A stretch of DNA of 64,000 nucleotides, taken from the NCBI GenBank assembly GCA_949358305.1, contig OX442324.1, positions 8,281,601 through 8,345,600 on the forward strand. The letters run 5' to 3'. Below, in pieces: positions 1-9,873 of the stretch. The stretch's first letter is position 1. Each line of letters begins with the position of its first letter. The DNA is from Strigamia acuminata (taxonomy: Eukaryota; Arthropoda; Chilopoda; Geophilomorpha; Linotaeniidae). The position numbers and the translations under genes were made by a program. The notes under the pieces were generated by a model. That model searched no databases. It saw nothing but the letters and a program-made list of their open reading frames with translations, and had not been told where the DNA came from.

Positions 1-2199
1 TTTTTCTATTTCTTCTTCACTTAATTCTTCCTGGATCCTACTTAAAGCATTGGCATCTGTATGTTTCTTGCCGCTTTTATGAAATATTTCAAAATCATAC
101 TCAGCTAGTTGCAGCGCCCACCTGGCTAGACGTCCATTTGGATTTCGGACTCCTCTCAGCCATTGGAGGGCAGAATGGTCGGTGATAATTTGGAATTTCT
201 GTCCATACAAGTACGGTCTAAATTTCTCTATTGCAAAAATGATGGCTAACATTTCTCTATCAGTTGCAGTGTAGTTCTGTTCAGCTGTGCTCATTAGACG
301 ACTTGCATAAGCGATAACACGCTCTTGGTTGTTGACTTTTTGTTTTAGGATTGCTCCTAAACCATATGCGCTTGCATCAGTTGAAACCATGAAAGGCTGA
401 GCGAAGTTTGGATGCGCTAACACCGGTACTGTTATTAATGCATTTCGGAGCGTGTGGAATGCTTTGTCGTGGGGTGGTCCCCAGTCAAACTTTTCATCCT
501 TTTTGGTTAAATTCACCAGAGGTTTGGAAATGTCCGCAAAACCAGCGATGAACTTCCGGTAATACGAGCATAATCCTAAAAAACCACGTAGTTGTTTGAC
601 GTTCACAGGAATCGGAAACTTCGCGACTGAATCCAAATTCCTGAGATCCGGTGAAATACCTTCAGCATCAACCACATGTCCGAGATATCGAATGGTGTGT
701 GTCGCAAACGTACATTTGCTCAGCTTAACTTTGAGATTCGCTGTTCTAAGCTTCTGGAAAACTGCCTCCAAATCGACGAGGTGCTGATCGAAAGTCTTTG
801 AAAACACTATCAAATCGTCAAGATATGCAATACATACTTTTCCCAGGAGGTTACCAAGCACTTTGTTCATCAATTTTTGAAAAGCGGCTGGGCTGTTACA
901 TAATCCCATTCCGAGGACATTAAACTCATAATGTCCGCTAGACGTGGTAAACGCTGTCTTTTCACGATCTTGTTCATCTATTTCGACCTGGTGATATCCC
1001 TGGATAAGATCCATCATTGAAAAATACTTTGCACCCGCTAATTGATCTAGGGTGTCGTCAATACGTGGTAAGGGATAAACCATTTTCTTTGTTACTGCGT
1101 TTAACCGTCTCCAATCAACACAAAATCTCCATTTGCCGTCTCTTTTCTTGATGAGCAATACTGGTGCACTCCACGGGCTCTCGGATTCTCTAATTACTCC
1201 TTGCTCGAGTAACTTCTTTGTTTCAGCATCCTCGATTTCTTTTTCCTTAATTGATCGTCTATAAGGTTGTAAATGGATTGGAGGAGAATCTCCAGTATCA
1301 ATTCGATGCCTAATCGTGTGAGCTCTGCCTAAATCATTGTCAGTTTTTGCAAATCTATCAGAATTCTTCTCCAGCAACTGCACCATTAGCCCTCGTTGTG
1401 ATGGCGTCATGTTGTCATTCGCCATGGCCGTGCTAAAGTCAAATTGATTAGCTCTGTTTTCATCCAGCACGCCAGACTCAATTACATAAAAAGCTTTTGC
1501 AATTGCTGAGTTTTTTCCTAAATAGATTGTCTTTTTTGTTGGATTCGCAACTCGCAGAACTCCTTCACCTTTTCTGAACTTAGTCAATGTTTTGCAACAA
1601 ATTACTCCAAAGCGATCAATTACTCCACTGAGTGGTTCTATAAATAACTCATCATCAACTTTCTTTGCAATCTTTATTGGTACAATACATTCATGTAACG
1701 CTGGAATTGTTATTGGCTTTAAAACTCGGGCTATGTAATTTACATCAGTATGGTTCTTTGACATTGGGAAAACTTCTTGTTGTTCATCTTTTGGGCCTAC
1801 AAAGATCTTCTGTTGATCGTAGTCGAGTTTACACCTTGCAGATCTTAAGAAATTATCTCCCAGCAGTAAATGGCGTCCAAATCCATTAACGATCAATACC
1901 TCGATGGTGTGTTGTTGTTGTCCAACATCAATGGTTATCCTGGTTTTTCCTTCTGGGATTATCAATGAGCCATCCACAACTCTCAATCGAACACCTGGAC
2001 AAGGTTGATATTTGAGCTGCAGAGTTCTCACCAAATCTTCACTAATGATGTTACGAAAACCTCCAGAATCCAAGACACCAGTGATTTCCATCCCATTTAA
2101 TACTACTGGAATCTGCAAAAGTTCGTCCATAGCGTGTAACTCGATGATTTCTAATTTTATCTTTCTTCTTTTCTTCTTGTTATTTCGTCTTTGTGGCCA
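1..2199 (-). CDS. Gypsy-A pol (protease, RT, RNase H), runs off the left edge
   Basis: Reading the minus strand from 2199 to 1 gives one long frame with no stop I could find, overlapping the end of gag in a different frame (gag-pol by frameshift is likely; the first ATG, at about 2130, follows the overlap). Order: aspartic protease with GVLDSGGFRN near 2080 and LLLGDNFLRS near 1860; RT with the WRFCVDWRRLN, LPRIDD and FSMMDLIQGYHQVE blocks; the active-site motif YLDDLIVF near 815; the LRGFLGLCSYYRKF connection; RNase H with STDASAYGLG near 385, a TDREMLAI block, and DHSALQWLRG; then KKHTDANALSRI at about 60-20. Integrase would lie left of position 1. The YLDD, DSG and RNase H residues are intact, so this is a young, potentially active pol. 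Confidence 0.88.
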
Positions 2200-2201
2200 T
2201 T

Positions 2202-3302
2202 CTAGTTTCCCGATGCGTTAGGTGGTCCACCACGTGGGGCTCCTCGATTTCCTCGGCCTTGGTAATTTGGATCGTATCTTTTACCTTTGTAATTTGGATT
2301 TAATGGATGGCCTTGGTTATTTGGGTTCCCCTGTTGTCTTTGTCCTTGTGGTGGATTCCCTTGCTGTTGTGGTGGATTCCACTGCTGTTGTGGATATTGC
2401 TGTTGGAATCCTTGACCTGAATTATTCCACTGATTATTCCAATTGCCTCTGTTTTGACCTTTGTTGTTATTCCATCCTCTTCCTTGGTTCCACCATCCCC
2501 GTTGTTGTCCAGCTCGTCCTCTAAAGTTGCCTCTATTGTAGAACTGGGCCTGGTTTGGATGTGGTGTGTACCATTGGTTTTGGTAGAAGACGGGAGTAAC
2601 CTCTGCATATTGAACTTCCCCAAACTGCTGCTGTTGTCTTAGCACTTTGACCTCTGCTAACAACTCGTCTTTGGTTTTATTGACGTCGCTCGGTTCAACT
2701 AACAAGCTTGGTTTCACCTCGCCTGTTGTATCAACAGCTTTTTGCAGTAGGGTTAGCAAAACTTCTGCAGGGTCCTCACTGAATGCATGAGCTTCCAATA
2801 ATCCAAGTTGAGATGTAAGTTGATCCAATGTCTTTGGAAAATTGACTACCAATTTATCTCTAGTCACTTTTTTAAGTCCTTGAAACACATGAAATATCTT
2901 TTGTTCTTCAGTAAATGCTGGTCTCGCAAAAGAACATTCTTTTAATATTTTCTGCATATGTTCCAAAGCTGTCCCATCTTTGTGCTGCATTGCCTGTAAT
3001 TTCGACAAAATTGTTGTTATTTGTCGTCTAAATTTCGCTTTCAACGCATCTTTCCATTGAATCCATGTTCTAGTCGGATACAGTGGAAGTTGATCCAAAT
3101 ACCATGATGATGCGGAAGATTTCAGCACAATTGACAGATGTTTAATCCTTTCTGTGTCATCGGCGATCGTATCTTCATATCCGATTAGCCATGTGTCAAT
3201 ATTTCCTGTCGCTGGATCGAAGTCAACTGGATTTCTTCTATTGACCACTAAATTTTGTAATACTGTCTGTATTGCTACTAGTTCTGGTGAAGCATTTGCC
3301 AT
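2202..3302 (-). CDS. Gypsy-A gag (366 aa)
   Basis: This minus-strand ORF starts at ATG 3302 and stops just before pol. Residues 1-200 form a retrotransposon capsid-like domain with GNIDTWLIGYEDTIADDTER, SSWYLDQLP, and FRRQITTILSKLQAMQHKDG. Residues 225-366 are a basic tail rich in Q, N, G and R, with repeated RG, WNN and PQQQ units. There is no CCHC zinc knuckle; the RG/N-rich tail probably serves nucleic-acid binding (inference). The same capsid block occurs in the gag at 18034-19383 and in the broken gag at 62440-63560, which defines one family of three related elements in this window. Confidence 0.88.
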   Translation of the reverse strand: MANASPELVAIQTVLQNLVVNRRNPVDFDPATGNIDTWLIGYEDTIADDTERIKHLSIVLKSSASSWYLDQLPLYPTRTWIQWKDALKAKFRRQITTILSKLQAMQHKDGTALEHMQKILKECSFARPAFTEEQKIFHVFQGLKKVTRDKLVVNFPKTLDQLTSQLGLLEAHAFSEDPAEVLLTLLQKAVDTTGEVKPSLLVEPSDVNKTKDELLAEVKVLRQQQQFGEVQYAEVTPVFYQNQWYTPHPNQAQFYNRGNFRGRAGQQRGWWNQGRGWNNNKGQNRGNWNNQWNNSGQGFQQQYPQQQWNPPQQQGNPPQGQRQQGNPNNQGHPLNPNYKGKRYDPNYQGRGNRGAPRGGPPNASGN

Positions 3303-3306
3303 TTTA

Positions 3307-3745
3307 ATTGGTCATTGTTCACTTTTAATTGTCACTTCCGGCTGAATAAGCTCTTTTGAGTCCTCAATCTCTTGGGCTGCGTCCTCAAATGCGTCGTCCA
3401 GATTTATCTGTGCACTTTCCAAAAGATCACCCAATTCTAATTGTTCTTCAGGCAATAACCAATTATACACACCTGGATCTATTAGTCTTTTATTACGCTG
3501 CTCGGGAGTTTCAAGATCTTCCCTTTTTTGAATTTTTTGTTCTCCTTTGGATTTTGATCTATACTTCCGACCAGTTACTTTATCATCCAGTAACTCCTTG
3601 GGTGTATTAGGTTCTCCTGGTTCCTTTTTTGAAAACAGATAATCTGCTACAAACTCTGGCAGTTTATAGTATTTGGATTCCGCAATGATTAAATAGTTAA
3701 GTTTGAAGACACAATCCCTTGATTTGAAGCACTTTTAATTCACTT
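3307..3745 (-). CDS. Open frame upstream of Gypsy-A gag, ended by a TGA just before the gag ATG
   Basis: On the minus strand the gag frame is open from about 3745 down to a TGA four codons before the gag ATG (P-I-K then M). It has no ATG of its own. It encodes an acidic, helical-looking segment (for example PEEQLELGDLLESAQINLDD and a C-terminal IKSEQ). In the sister gag at 18034-19383 the equivalent N-terminal extension is fused in frame to the capsid block. Here it is either a separate leader peptide, an N-terminus reached by stop readthrough, or a mutated extension. Confidence 0.5.
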
Positions 3746-4583
3746 ATCCAATTTATAATTAATACTATAACTCTTTAACACACAGAACACTTTTCACTTT
3801 CTGAAAAATAATTCAATAATTAAACACTTCAATTTTTACAGAAATGTTTCAAAACACTAGAACAATTCAACAATTAAACAATTCAATTTTCACAATCAAA
3901 TTTCAAAAACTTCAACAAAAGAATTCAAGGAAAAAAAAAAAAAACATTTTCACGGTCATTTTCTACAAAATATCAAAAACAATTCATTTTCACGGTCACA
4001 ATTACTAAATTTCATCAAAATTATTCAAGGAAAAATCTCTTATTAATAACACTTTACAAAAATGCTCTGGAAAGAAAACAAATTCATTAACAAATATAAA
4101 CAATATATTCTCTATTATTATTCAATTTTATCTCAACATCACAATTAAATTCCTCATTACTATACAATTCTCATCAAATTTTATCAAAGTTCAATCAATA
4201 ACATTATATTAATTCAATTCAAAGTCAAATATCACAGTAAATATCAATCAAATGCAAATTTATCCAATTTAAACACTCAAACTTCTATTCTATTCTATTT
4301 TATTTTTTAGACTTTGCCAATTTTTCAATCTAATTGACCTATTTATTCACTAGCAATGACTCACTCTCACTTTCCTATCAATTTCACAAATGAATCACTC
4401 ATATTCAAATTAGGTTGGGATTTCTCTAAATTTTATATGATTTTCAAAGCTATTTTTAAGCTAAATTTGCCAATTTTATGTGATTTTAATTCTAATTTCA
4501 CTCGTTTTGCTCTAAATTTTACGATTTTTAATGATTTTAGCTCTAATTTTGGGGTTTTTATTCTAATTTTGGTCCCGGGGAAA
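3746..4583 (-). other. Gypsy-A 5' leader, AT-rich and non-coding
   Basis: Between the PBS and the gag reading frame lie about 840 bp of very AT-rich sequence with A-runs and repeated CAATTC/TTCAAAA words. It is the untranslated leader of Gypsy-A. Similar leaders follow the PBS at 19400-20020 (element B) and 60975-61660 (element E). Confidence 0.6.
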
Positions 4584-4600
4584 GAACCGCATCTCCACCA
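4584..4600 (-). promoter_or_regulatory. Gypsy-A primer binding site
   Basis: On the minus strand the sequence TGGTGGAGATGCGGTTC directly follows the LTR end after a 2-base spacer. It begins with TGG, the complement of a tRNA 3' CCA, and reads as the complement of a tRNA acceptor/T-arm end. A near-identical PBS is found at 60959-60974 and a variant at 20020-20036. Confidence 0.75.
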
Positions 4601-4602
4601 TT

Positions 4603-5167
4603 TGTTACGTGGTTTCCGGGCCTAATTAGGTTTCCACGCAACGTTGATTTGTTTGGGGTTTAATGAGTGTGACAGGAAAGGATGAGATTGGTTTTATGTT
4701 TAAATTCAATTCAGTTTTATTTGACCGGACAAACGAAGTTTGTTCGATCCCTTTTAAATTCAGTTACATTTATTCTCAAAACAGTTTGGAATGATATCCG
4801 GATAAACTATTATTTTTACATTCTTATTAATTTGTACAACCGTTATTAACTGGGTTATAAACAACTGTGTGATATCTTAATTGCGATGTAATTATGGTTT
4901 TATAGTCATCAGCCGCGCTCTGTAATGAGGCGACATCAGACTCTCTAGAGCTGAAAAGCAAAAGTGATTAGAGCCTGTCTTAGTGCGGGCTCCTTATTTA
5001 TAGCAAATCTGCCATAAACCCCATAATTGAATTGACTAATCCATCACATGGCGATGACGGATTCCAGCCGTCAGCGCCATCTGTGGACGAAATTTAGCAA
5101 CACTTAAATAATACTAAATCGAATTGCGTGTTACGAATCGCGCATTAATTGGCACGGTTCGTACACG
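4603..5167 (-). repeat. Gypsy-A 5' LTR
   Basis: The LTR borders the PBS. Its PBS-proximal end (in + orientation TGTTACGTGG near 4603) carries a short inverted repeat, TTACGTGG against CCACG, that recurs in the other gypsy LTRs of the window. On the minus strand a TATAAATA box lies at 4995-5002, followed by a GC-richer start region. The outer border is placed near 5167 because a different repeat (an inverted-repeat element fragment) begins there. The second LTR lies beyond the left edge. Confidence 0.65.
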
Positions 5168-5250
5168 TGACAATATGGATAACCTTGAAGATGACCTCAG
5201 AGGTCAAATTAGATGTCATAATTGGATTTCCCCAGACATAGTACCCTTAC
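5168..5250 (+). repeat. Fragment of CAGGGTGG-type inverted-repeat element
   Basis: This stretch (words such as GGATAACCTTGAAGATGACC and CCCCAGACATAG) is closely similar to 46852-46940, which lies inside a complete TA-flanked element. It is a truncated copy of that family. Confidence 0.65.
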
Positions 5251-5636
5251 AATAATAATCCAAAAACGTAAGAATCAACAGCAATGCGTGATGGGAGTAT
5301 GACGTAGTCAGTTCTAAAGTTCATTTGACCTGGATCCAGTTCTTGGATCTGGGTGGATCCAAGATGTCCGACCTCAATCAATCCATTGTTTTTCAATGAC
5401 AGGATTGATTTTAAATTCTTAAAAATATAATTTCGTCCTAGTTGCTATAAATGCTAAATAAAAAAAACATTTTTGATCAATCTTGAATCATTTAAAAAAT
5501 TACGAATCGAATTTTGAATCGACAGTCGGTCTGCGCGTGTGCTTGACTGTCTGATTCGAACTGATGACGCAGGGCAAGACGTCTGCGACCATCATGCATT
5601 GCTTTTTGTTAGCTACGTTTTTGGATTGTTATTATA
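5249..5636. mobile_element. Small inverted-repeat element (MITE-like)
   Basis: The left end reads AATAATCCAAAAACGTA and continues with AGCAATGCGTGATGG. The right end carries the reverse complement with few changes (CCATCATGCATTGC, TACGTTTTTGGATTGTTATT). The arms are about 50 bp and the whole is about 390 bp. No ORF. Confidence 0.7.
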
Positions 5637-5934
5637 AAATAATTACTAAAACAATTTAATTTTTTACCCGATGATTATTAGTTTTTTAATATGGGCTTTC
5701 AGAAAATGTAAAAATCCCACTCAGTGCACTTGATCTTTAATGGACTCTGTCGTGGTTTTGGATGAAAAAAAAACCAAATCTAGATGCATTTAGAAGTGAT
5801 TGACATGACTGAAAGTTAATGATGATAGGCTAGTAGGTGAAAAAATGAAAGGTGACTCTGGTGATGGTATGGGTGGAATTTTCATGGTTCACTGCAGGTG
5901 GTAGTCTGATTCCTGTAAACTTTTAAGCCACATA

Positions 5935-6467
5935 CAGTGGTGGAAAAAAGTTTGAGACCACTACAGGTTTTTTAGTTGTAAGTCAAATTTTGATGCTAAT
6001 TCTTGCAGTTGTTACACCAAATTCTGCATTTGTTTCACCACATTCTAAAGCAATATACTACTCTTCTTCTATTTAGAGATAATATTAATGTTCCAATGTT
6101 TGAATTTCACCAATTTATGCACCTACCCATGCTAAGGACAACACCAAATTATCTAAAATATTTAGTTAATTTAATGACAAATAGGTTCATTATAGTTATT
6201 AGAACGAATAGGAAGCAAACCAAATATTAGAAATGAAAATTGGTTATATTTTTGATGATTTAGAGCACATGGTCTCAAACTTTTTTCCAGCACAAATGAC
6301 ATTTTTTGAACAATTTATTTTATTTCTTAAATTTGATTTCAGTTATTGTCTTATAATTTTAAACCATGCTTTATTGTCATGATATAAACCTGTAAATAAA
6401 TTTTCAAGTCAAAATTTGACTTACAACTAAGAAACCTGTAGTGGTCTCAAACTTTTTTCCACCACTG
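5935..6467. mobile_element. TA-flanked MITE, CAGTGGTGGAAAAAAG family
   Basis: The element begins CAGTGGTGGAAAAAAGTTTG and ends with its complement (CAAACTTTTTTCCACCACTG). The inverted repeats are about 58 bp and nearly perfect, and both ends abut a TA (5933-5934 and 6468-6469). A TA duplication with CAGTG ends is typical of Tc1/mariner-mobilised elements. No transposase is present. Confidence 0.88.
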
Positions 6468-6469
6468 TA

Positions 6470-7595
6470 AAAGTAGTACTCTGTACAAAATAAGCAGAAA
6501 AGTTCTATTCTATTTGAGATTTAGCCTGCTGCTAGCCTAGCACAAGTTACAAAGGCTAAATCTGTCATTTGGCTGCAGTCAATGTGCAACTTTTCTATTG
6601 AAGTTGTGTTTTAGTAAGGAAATTGAAGTCTAACCTAAAAAATATTATGAAATTATGCATTGGGAATCCCCAATTAGTCTTGAAATTGTTTTCTGAAATG
6701 CGTTATTACAATAAAATTTCATATTTCCTGAATTTAAGGGTCGGGAAGTTTAGAGGGATGTGGGGGCTTTAAAAATGGCCAATTTAAAAATCTGCTTTGA
6801 CAATTTTCATCCAACAGCACTTATTTATCACCATCTATACACACAAGTTCATTGCCTTAACTATTTTGCTTATTGTTGAAGTTTGATTGTAGTGCACCTA
6901 TCATTTTGTGCACCAGCATTTTCAATTTTTTGTAATAAATTTTTTGTTTGTTTCTCAATTGCTCCAATTCTTTCAGAACTTTATTTTGTTATGATTTTGT
7001 ACTTTTGTTTAAAATTTCAACACTCTGAGAAATGAAGAAAAAATGTGGTCAATTTTGTCACGCACTGTACACACCAGACATGAAAACATGAGAAACAAAT
7101 CTAAATGACATATCTTTGGCAATATATAATTTATAAATGCCAGCTTAAATCATTCAATAACAATAGCATATAAGTATATCACAACAATATACAAATGGTT
7201 AGCAGTTTGGCCAATTACTGTAGGTTGATTGGCTAAATTTTCGAATACAGAGTACATTTGTTTTCCAATAGTTAAGGCAAGACAAGAGACCCGGTCATTA
7301 TTGATGTCATTAATTCTCAATGGATTTTTAAACTTAAAACAACTAAACTGCAGGAATATTTTTTTGTCCATGACTGTACATAGGCTTAATTAAATACGGA
7401 GTACTACATAACAATGTTAATCAAGGATTATTAAGAAAAAGCTCATGCTATACAGTTTTATAATTGAAATGTTTTTTCTAACCGTTAGAAAGACAATATA
7501 TCTGATCTTTAATCTACATCAAAGGTCATGTTTATTGACACTCAATACTTATGTTTCAACTGTACACCGTGTACATTCAAGCATTTTTTTTGTAG
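6470..7595. other. Intronic or upstream AT-rich DNA, no gene seen
   Basis: Nothing protein-like is supported here. Two copies of the word AGTACTCTGTAC/AATACGGAGTACTAC lie in inverse orientation at about 6474 and 7397, suggesting a worn inverted-repeat element. The stretch ends at the splice acceptor of the first visible MON2 exon. Confidence 0.5.
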
Positions 7596-7855
7596 CTTTA
7601 AAAGCAGACAATGATGACATTTTACAACCTTTACTTATCGGTTGCGAAACAAGAAATCCTCGAATTATTCAAATTTGTGTTCTTGGTACACAACGTTTAA
7701 TTTCACATGAAGTAATTAATAGTGGTGCAGCAATAAATATTATCAACTGCTTATGGAATTTGATGGAATCAGGAATTGAAGAATTGAAATTGTTACAGAC
7801 TGTCACCTTATTGATTTCAACCAATAGCATTATCCAAGGAGACTCATTGGCAAAG
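7596..7855 (+). CDS. MON2: MON2 exon (DCB region)
   Basis: The acceptor is a T-run ending in TAG at 7593-7595 and the donor GTATT starts at 7856. After two bases completing a split codon, 86 codons follow, ending in phase 0 at Leu-Ala-Lys. Recognisable MON2 segments are the stretch equivalent to QPFLMGC (here QPLLIGC), the block IINCLWNLMESGIEELKLLQ and the TxxLLISTN segment. These belong to the N-terminal DCB (dimerisation/cyclophilin-binding) domain shared with BIG1/GBF1. The open frame continues upstream into the intron, but the similarity stops at the splice acceptor. The preceding exon was not found between 1 and 7590. Confidence 0.9.
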
Positions 7856-8376
7856 GTATTTGAAATTTTTTTATAACAAACTTTAAAAAAAATTAATCAA
7901 TCAGATTATCCTTGAAACACAAAACTGAGCAAACAACTAAAGTATTTTAACGGACTTTTGTGATGACTGATAAGAACTGTTTCTATGACCATAATGTAAA
8001 ATTACATCCAATTTTGGTTAAAACTGTCTTTTTTACACGGTTTTCATTAAACACAGTCCAGAAAAAAATTTCAATTCCAGTTTTATATGTTTTTTTTTAT
8101 TTAACAGGGTCTATAAAAATATTCAATTCCAATTTTGACACATTTTTTAAAATTATACTACAGCCACAATAAATGTTGCTAATTTAGGAATTGTCCAATT
8201 TCTTAAGCCAAATCCAGAACTTTTAAACAGAAAAAGAAAAAACCACCGCCAGGTCACACTCACTACTCCATGCTACGAATAGATCAAATCCCCAGTCTAA
8301 TTTCTTCTGCCATCTTGGATTTCACAGAAAATTTTTGCTGCTTTGTTCGGTTAGTTTTCGGAATTATTATTTAATT
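7856..8376. other. Start of the 37-kb MON2 intron, no gene seen
   Basis: AT-rich sequence after the donor at 7856. I see no coding potential and no clear repeat borders. Confidence 0.5.
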
Positions 8377-8665
8377 ATGGCGGACTAAAATAATGTCGCT
8401 ATTACGGCCAAACGTGGCCGCCCGCCAGCCCCCAAGCAGAAGACGGCTAGGACCGTGGACGCGGACGAAACGGCCGGTCCAGGCCAGTCCGGTGTCGTCG
8501 TCAACGAGTCACGCCAGTCCAACGTCGTCGTCGACGAGTCACGTCTGTCCAATGTAGCTGATTCAGTTGCTGCTCAGGTTGCTCCGTTTTTCGTGGTTTA
8601 CAAGATCTTTTCGCCTTTATGCAGTCTTTCTCCCGTGTATGCAGTCTTTGTTGGGAAAATTTGAC
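8377..8665 (+). pseudogene. Gag-like or transposon ORF remnant with an AT-hook, cut by a solo LTR
   Basis: From ATG 8377 the frame reads Met-Ala-Asp then a stop codon, and then stays open to the solo LTR inserted at 8649. Right after the stop it carries AKRGRPPAPKQKTAR, a match to the AT-hook DNA-binding core (RGRP flanked by basic residues), then two repeats of a VVVNESRQSN-type unit. Local GC is much higher than in the surroundings. Without the LTR the sequence would continue at 9120 into two tandem copies of a block containing AACGCGCTTCATAGACGCG. The family is unknown; an N-terminal gag or a DNA-binding protein of a mobile element are both possible. Confidence 0.4.
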
Positions 8666-9114
8666 CTGATGGTGAGTTGAAATGAGTTGGAGTCCATTGA
8701 TAAAAAGTGCAGCCATGTTTATTCAGCTAAACTCTTGGACCAACCTGGTCTCATGACATCTTACATGAGAGTGACACATGAATGACACATGAGTCTACAA
8801 AGTTAACTCATGTGCCTAAAAATAGAACAAATGTTATTAAACAAAGTATACAGAACAAATCTCATGGCATACAAGTAACAAAATGAGATTAATGCTACAA
8901 AACAAAACAAATGCTATTACAAATGATACACACATTAACGTAATAAATATGTCAGGTATTTAGGAGTTTCCAAACCCTAGTTAACATAAATAGATAATTA
9001 ACTTTAATCTAAACTAACAAAACAACAGGACATGTCATGTTATGTCCCATTTGCAAAAGCTAAACAAGACACAATCAAATACCCAAACCAATAGAAAATA
9101 TCTGTTTTCCAACA
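8649..9114 (+). mobile_element. Solo copia-type LTR with target duplication GTCTT
   Basis: It begins TGTTGGGAAAA and ends TTTTCCAACA, a perfect terminal inverted repeat of the kind found on copia LTRs. The 5-bp duplication GTCTT is present at 8644-8648 and 9115-9119. No internal region remains, so the element was reduced to a solo LTR by LTR-LTR recombination. Confidence 0.9.
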
Positions 9115-9119
9115 GTCTT

Positions 9120-9410
9120 TCTCCTGTGAAACGCGCTTCATAGACGCGAGGGAGGATAATGCTCAGTTTTTCTCCCGTGGAACGCGCTTCATAGACGCGA
9201 GGGATAATTCTACAATAGTTTAATTCATGGATGTTCTACATGGTAGCAGAGGATGCTTTCTCTAAAACCCGGTACCGACAGAAAATAGCGGCGATACAAC
9301 CGGGAAATGGCGACCAAGACGAATACGGCCTCGATAAAACGAATCATGAGACGTGGAAAGTGGATATACAACTGCTTCTAACTCACCTGAATAGGGGTAA
9401 CAGAAGGTGA
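9120..9410 (+). mobile_element. Copia LTR end, tRNA-iMet PBS and start of a copia gag (fragment)
   Basis: TGGTAGCAGAGGATG at 9241-9255 is complementary to the 3' end of animal initiator tRNA-Met and follows an LTR-like CTACA end. About 100 bp downstream a frame reads LDKTNHETWKVDIQLLL, similar to the NYxxW motif at the start of copia gag (compare NNYESWRRAM in the gag at 32484-32810). A stop follows, and the rest of the element is missing. Confidence 0.6.
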
Positions 9411-9873
9411 CTTAATGAGTAAAAGCACCAAACCAAATCAGTTCTCTCCAGGATCCCAAACTAGAAAGATCTTCTTAAATATTTTCTAATAGAACATTGT
9501 GTCAGCCTATATCAGGCATGGCCCTTGTTCCCCTTAACTAACATTGAATTACGAATAGCTTTTGGTCATATAAGATTAATTGAATTGTGTTTGATTTATT
9601 GTGTAAGTGTATAACTTTAGTTAACATTTAAATTCATGTAATGATTGATTGGATTAAGTTTTGAAATAGAATTCACAGAATTCACTGCAAATTCAGTCTG
9701 ACTTTTGACTTTGTGAAAATGAATTAATTGCAGACATTTCTAGATAGAAACATCCGGTTTTGATTAATAAAAAGAATTAGAATTTAACAGCACAAACTGA
9801 GTCATTCCTTCAAATCCTCATCAACATGAATATTACGTGGTTCCACCACTCTAGGCATTCGAACCACGTAACA
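9411..9873 (+). mobile_element. Gypsy LTR, probably solo
   Basis: The sequence around 9438 (AATCAGTTCTCTCCAGGATC) matches the beginning of the LTR at 60620 (AAGTCAGTTCTCTTCCAGGC). The right end carries the hairpin TTACGTGGTTC...GAACCACGTAACA (9834-9873) that closes the other gypsy LTRs here. No PBS or internal region follows. The left border is approximate. Confidence 0.6.
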
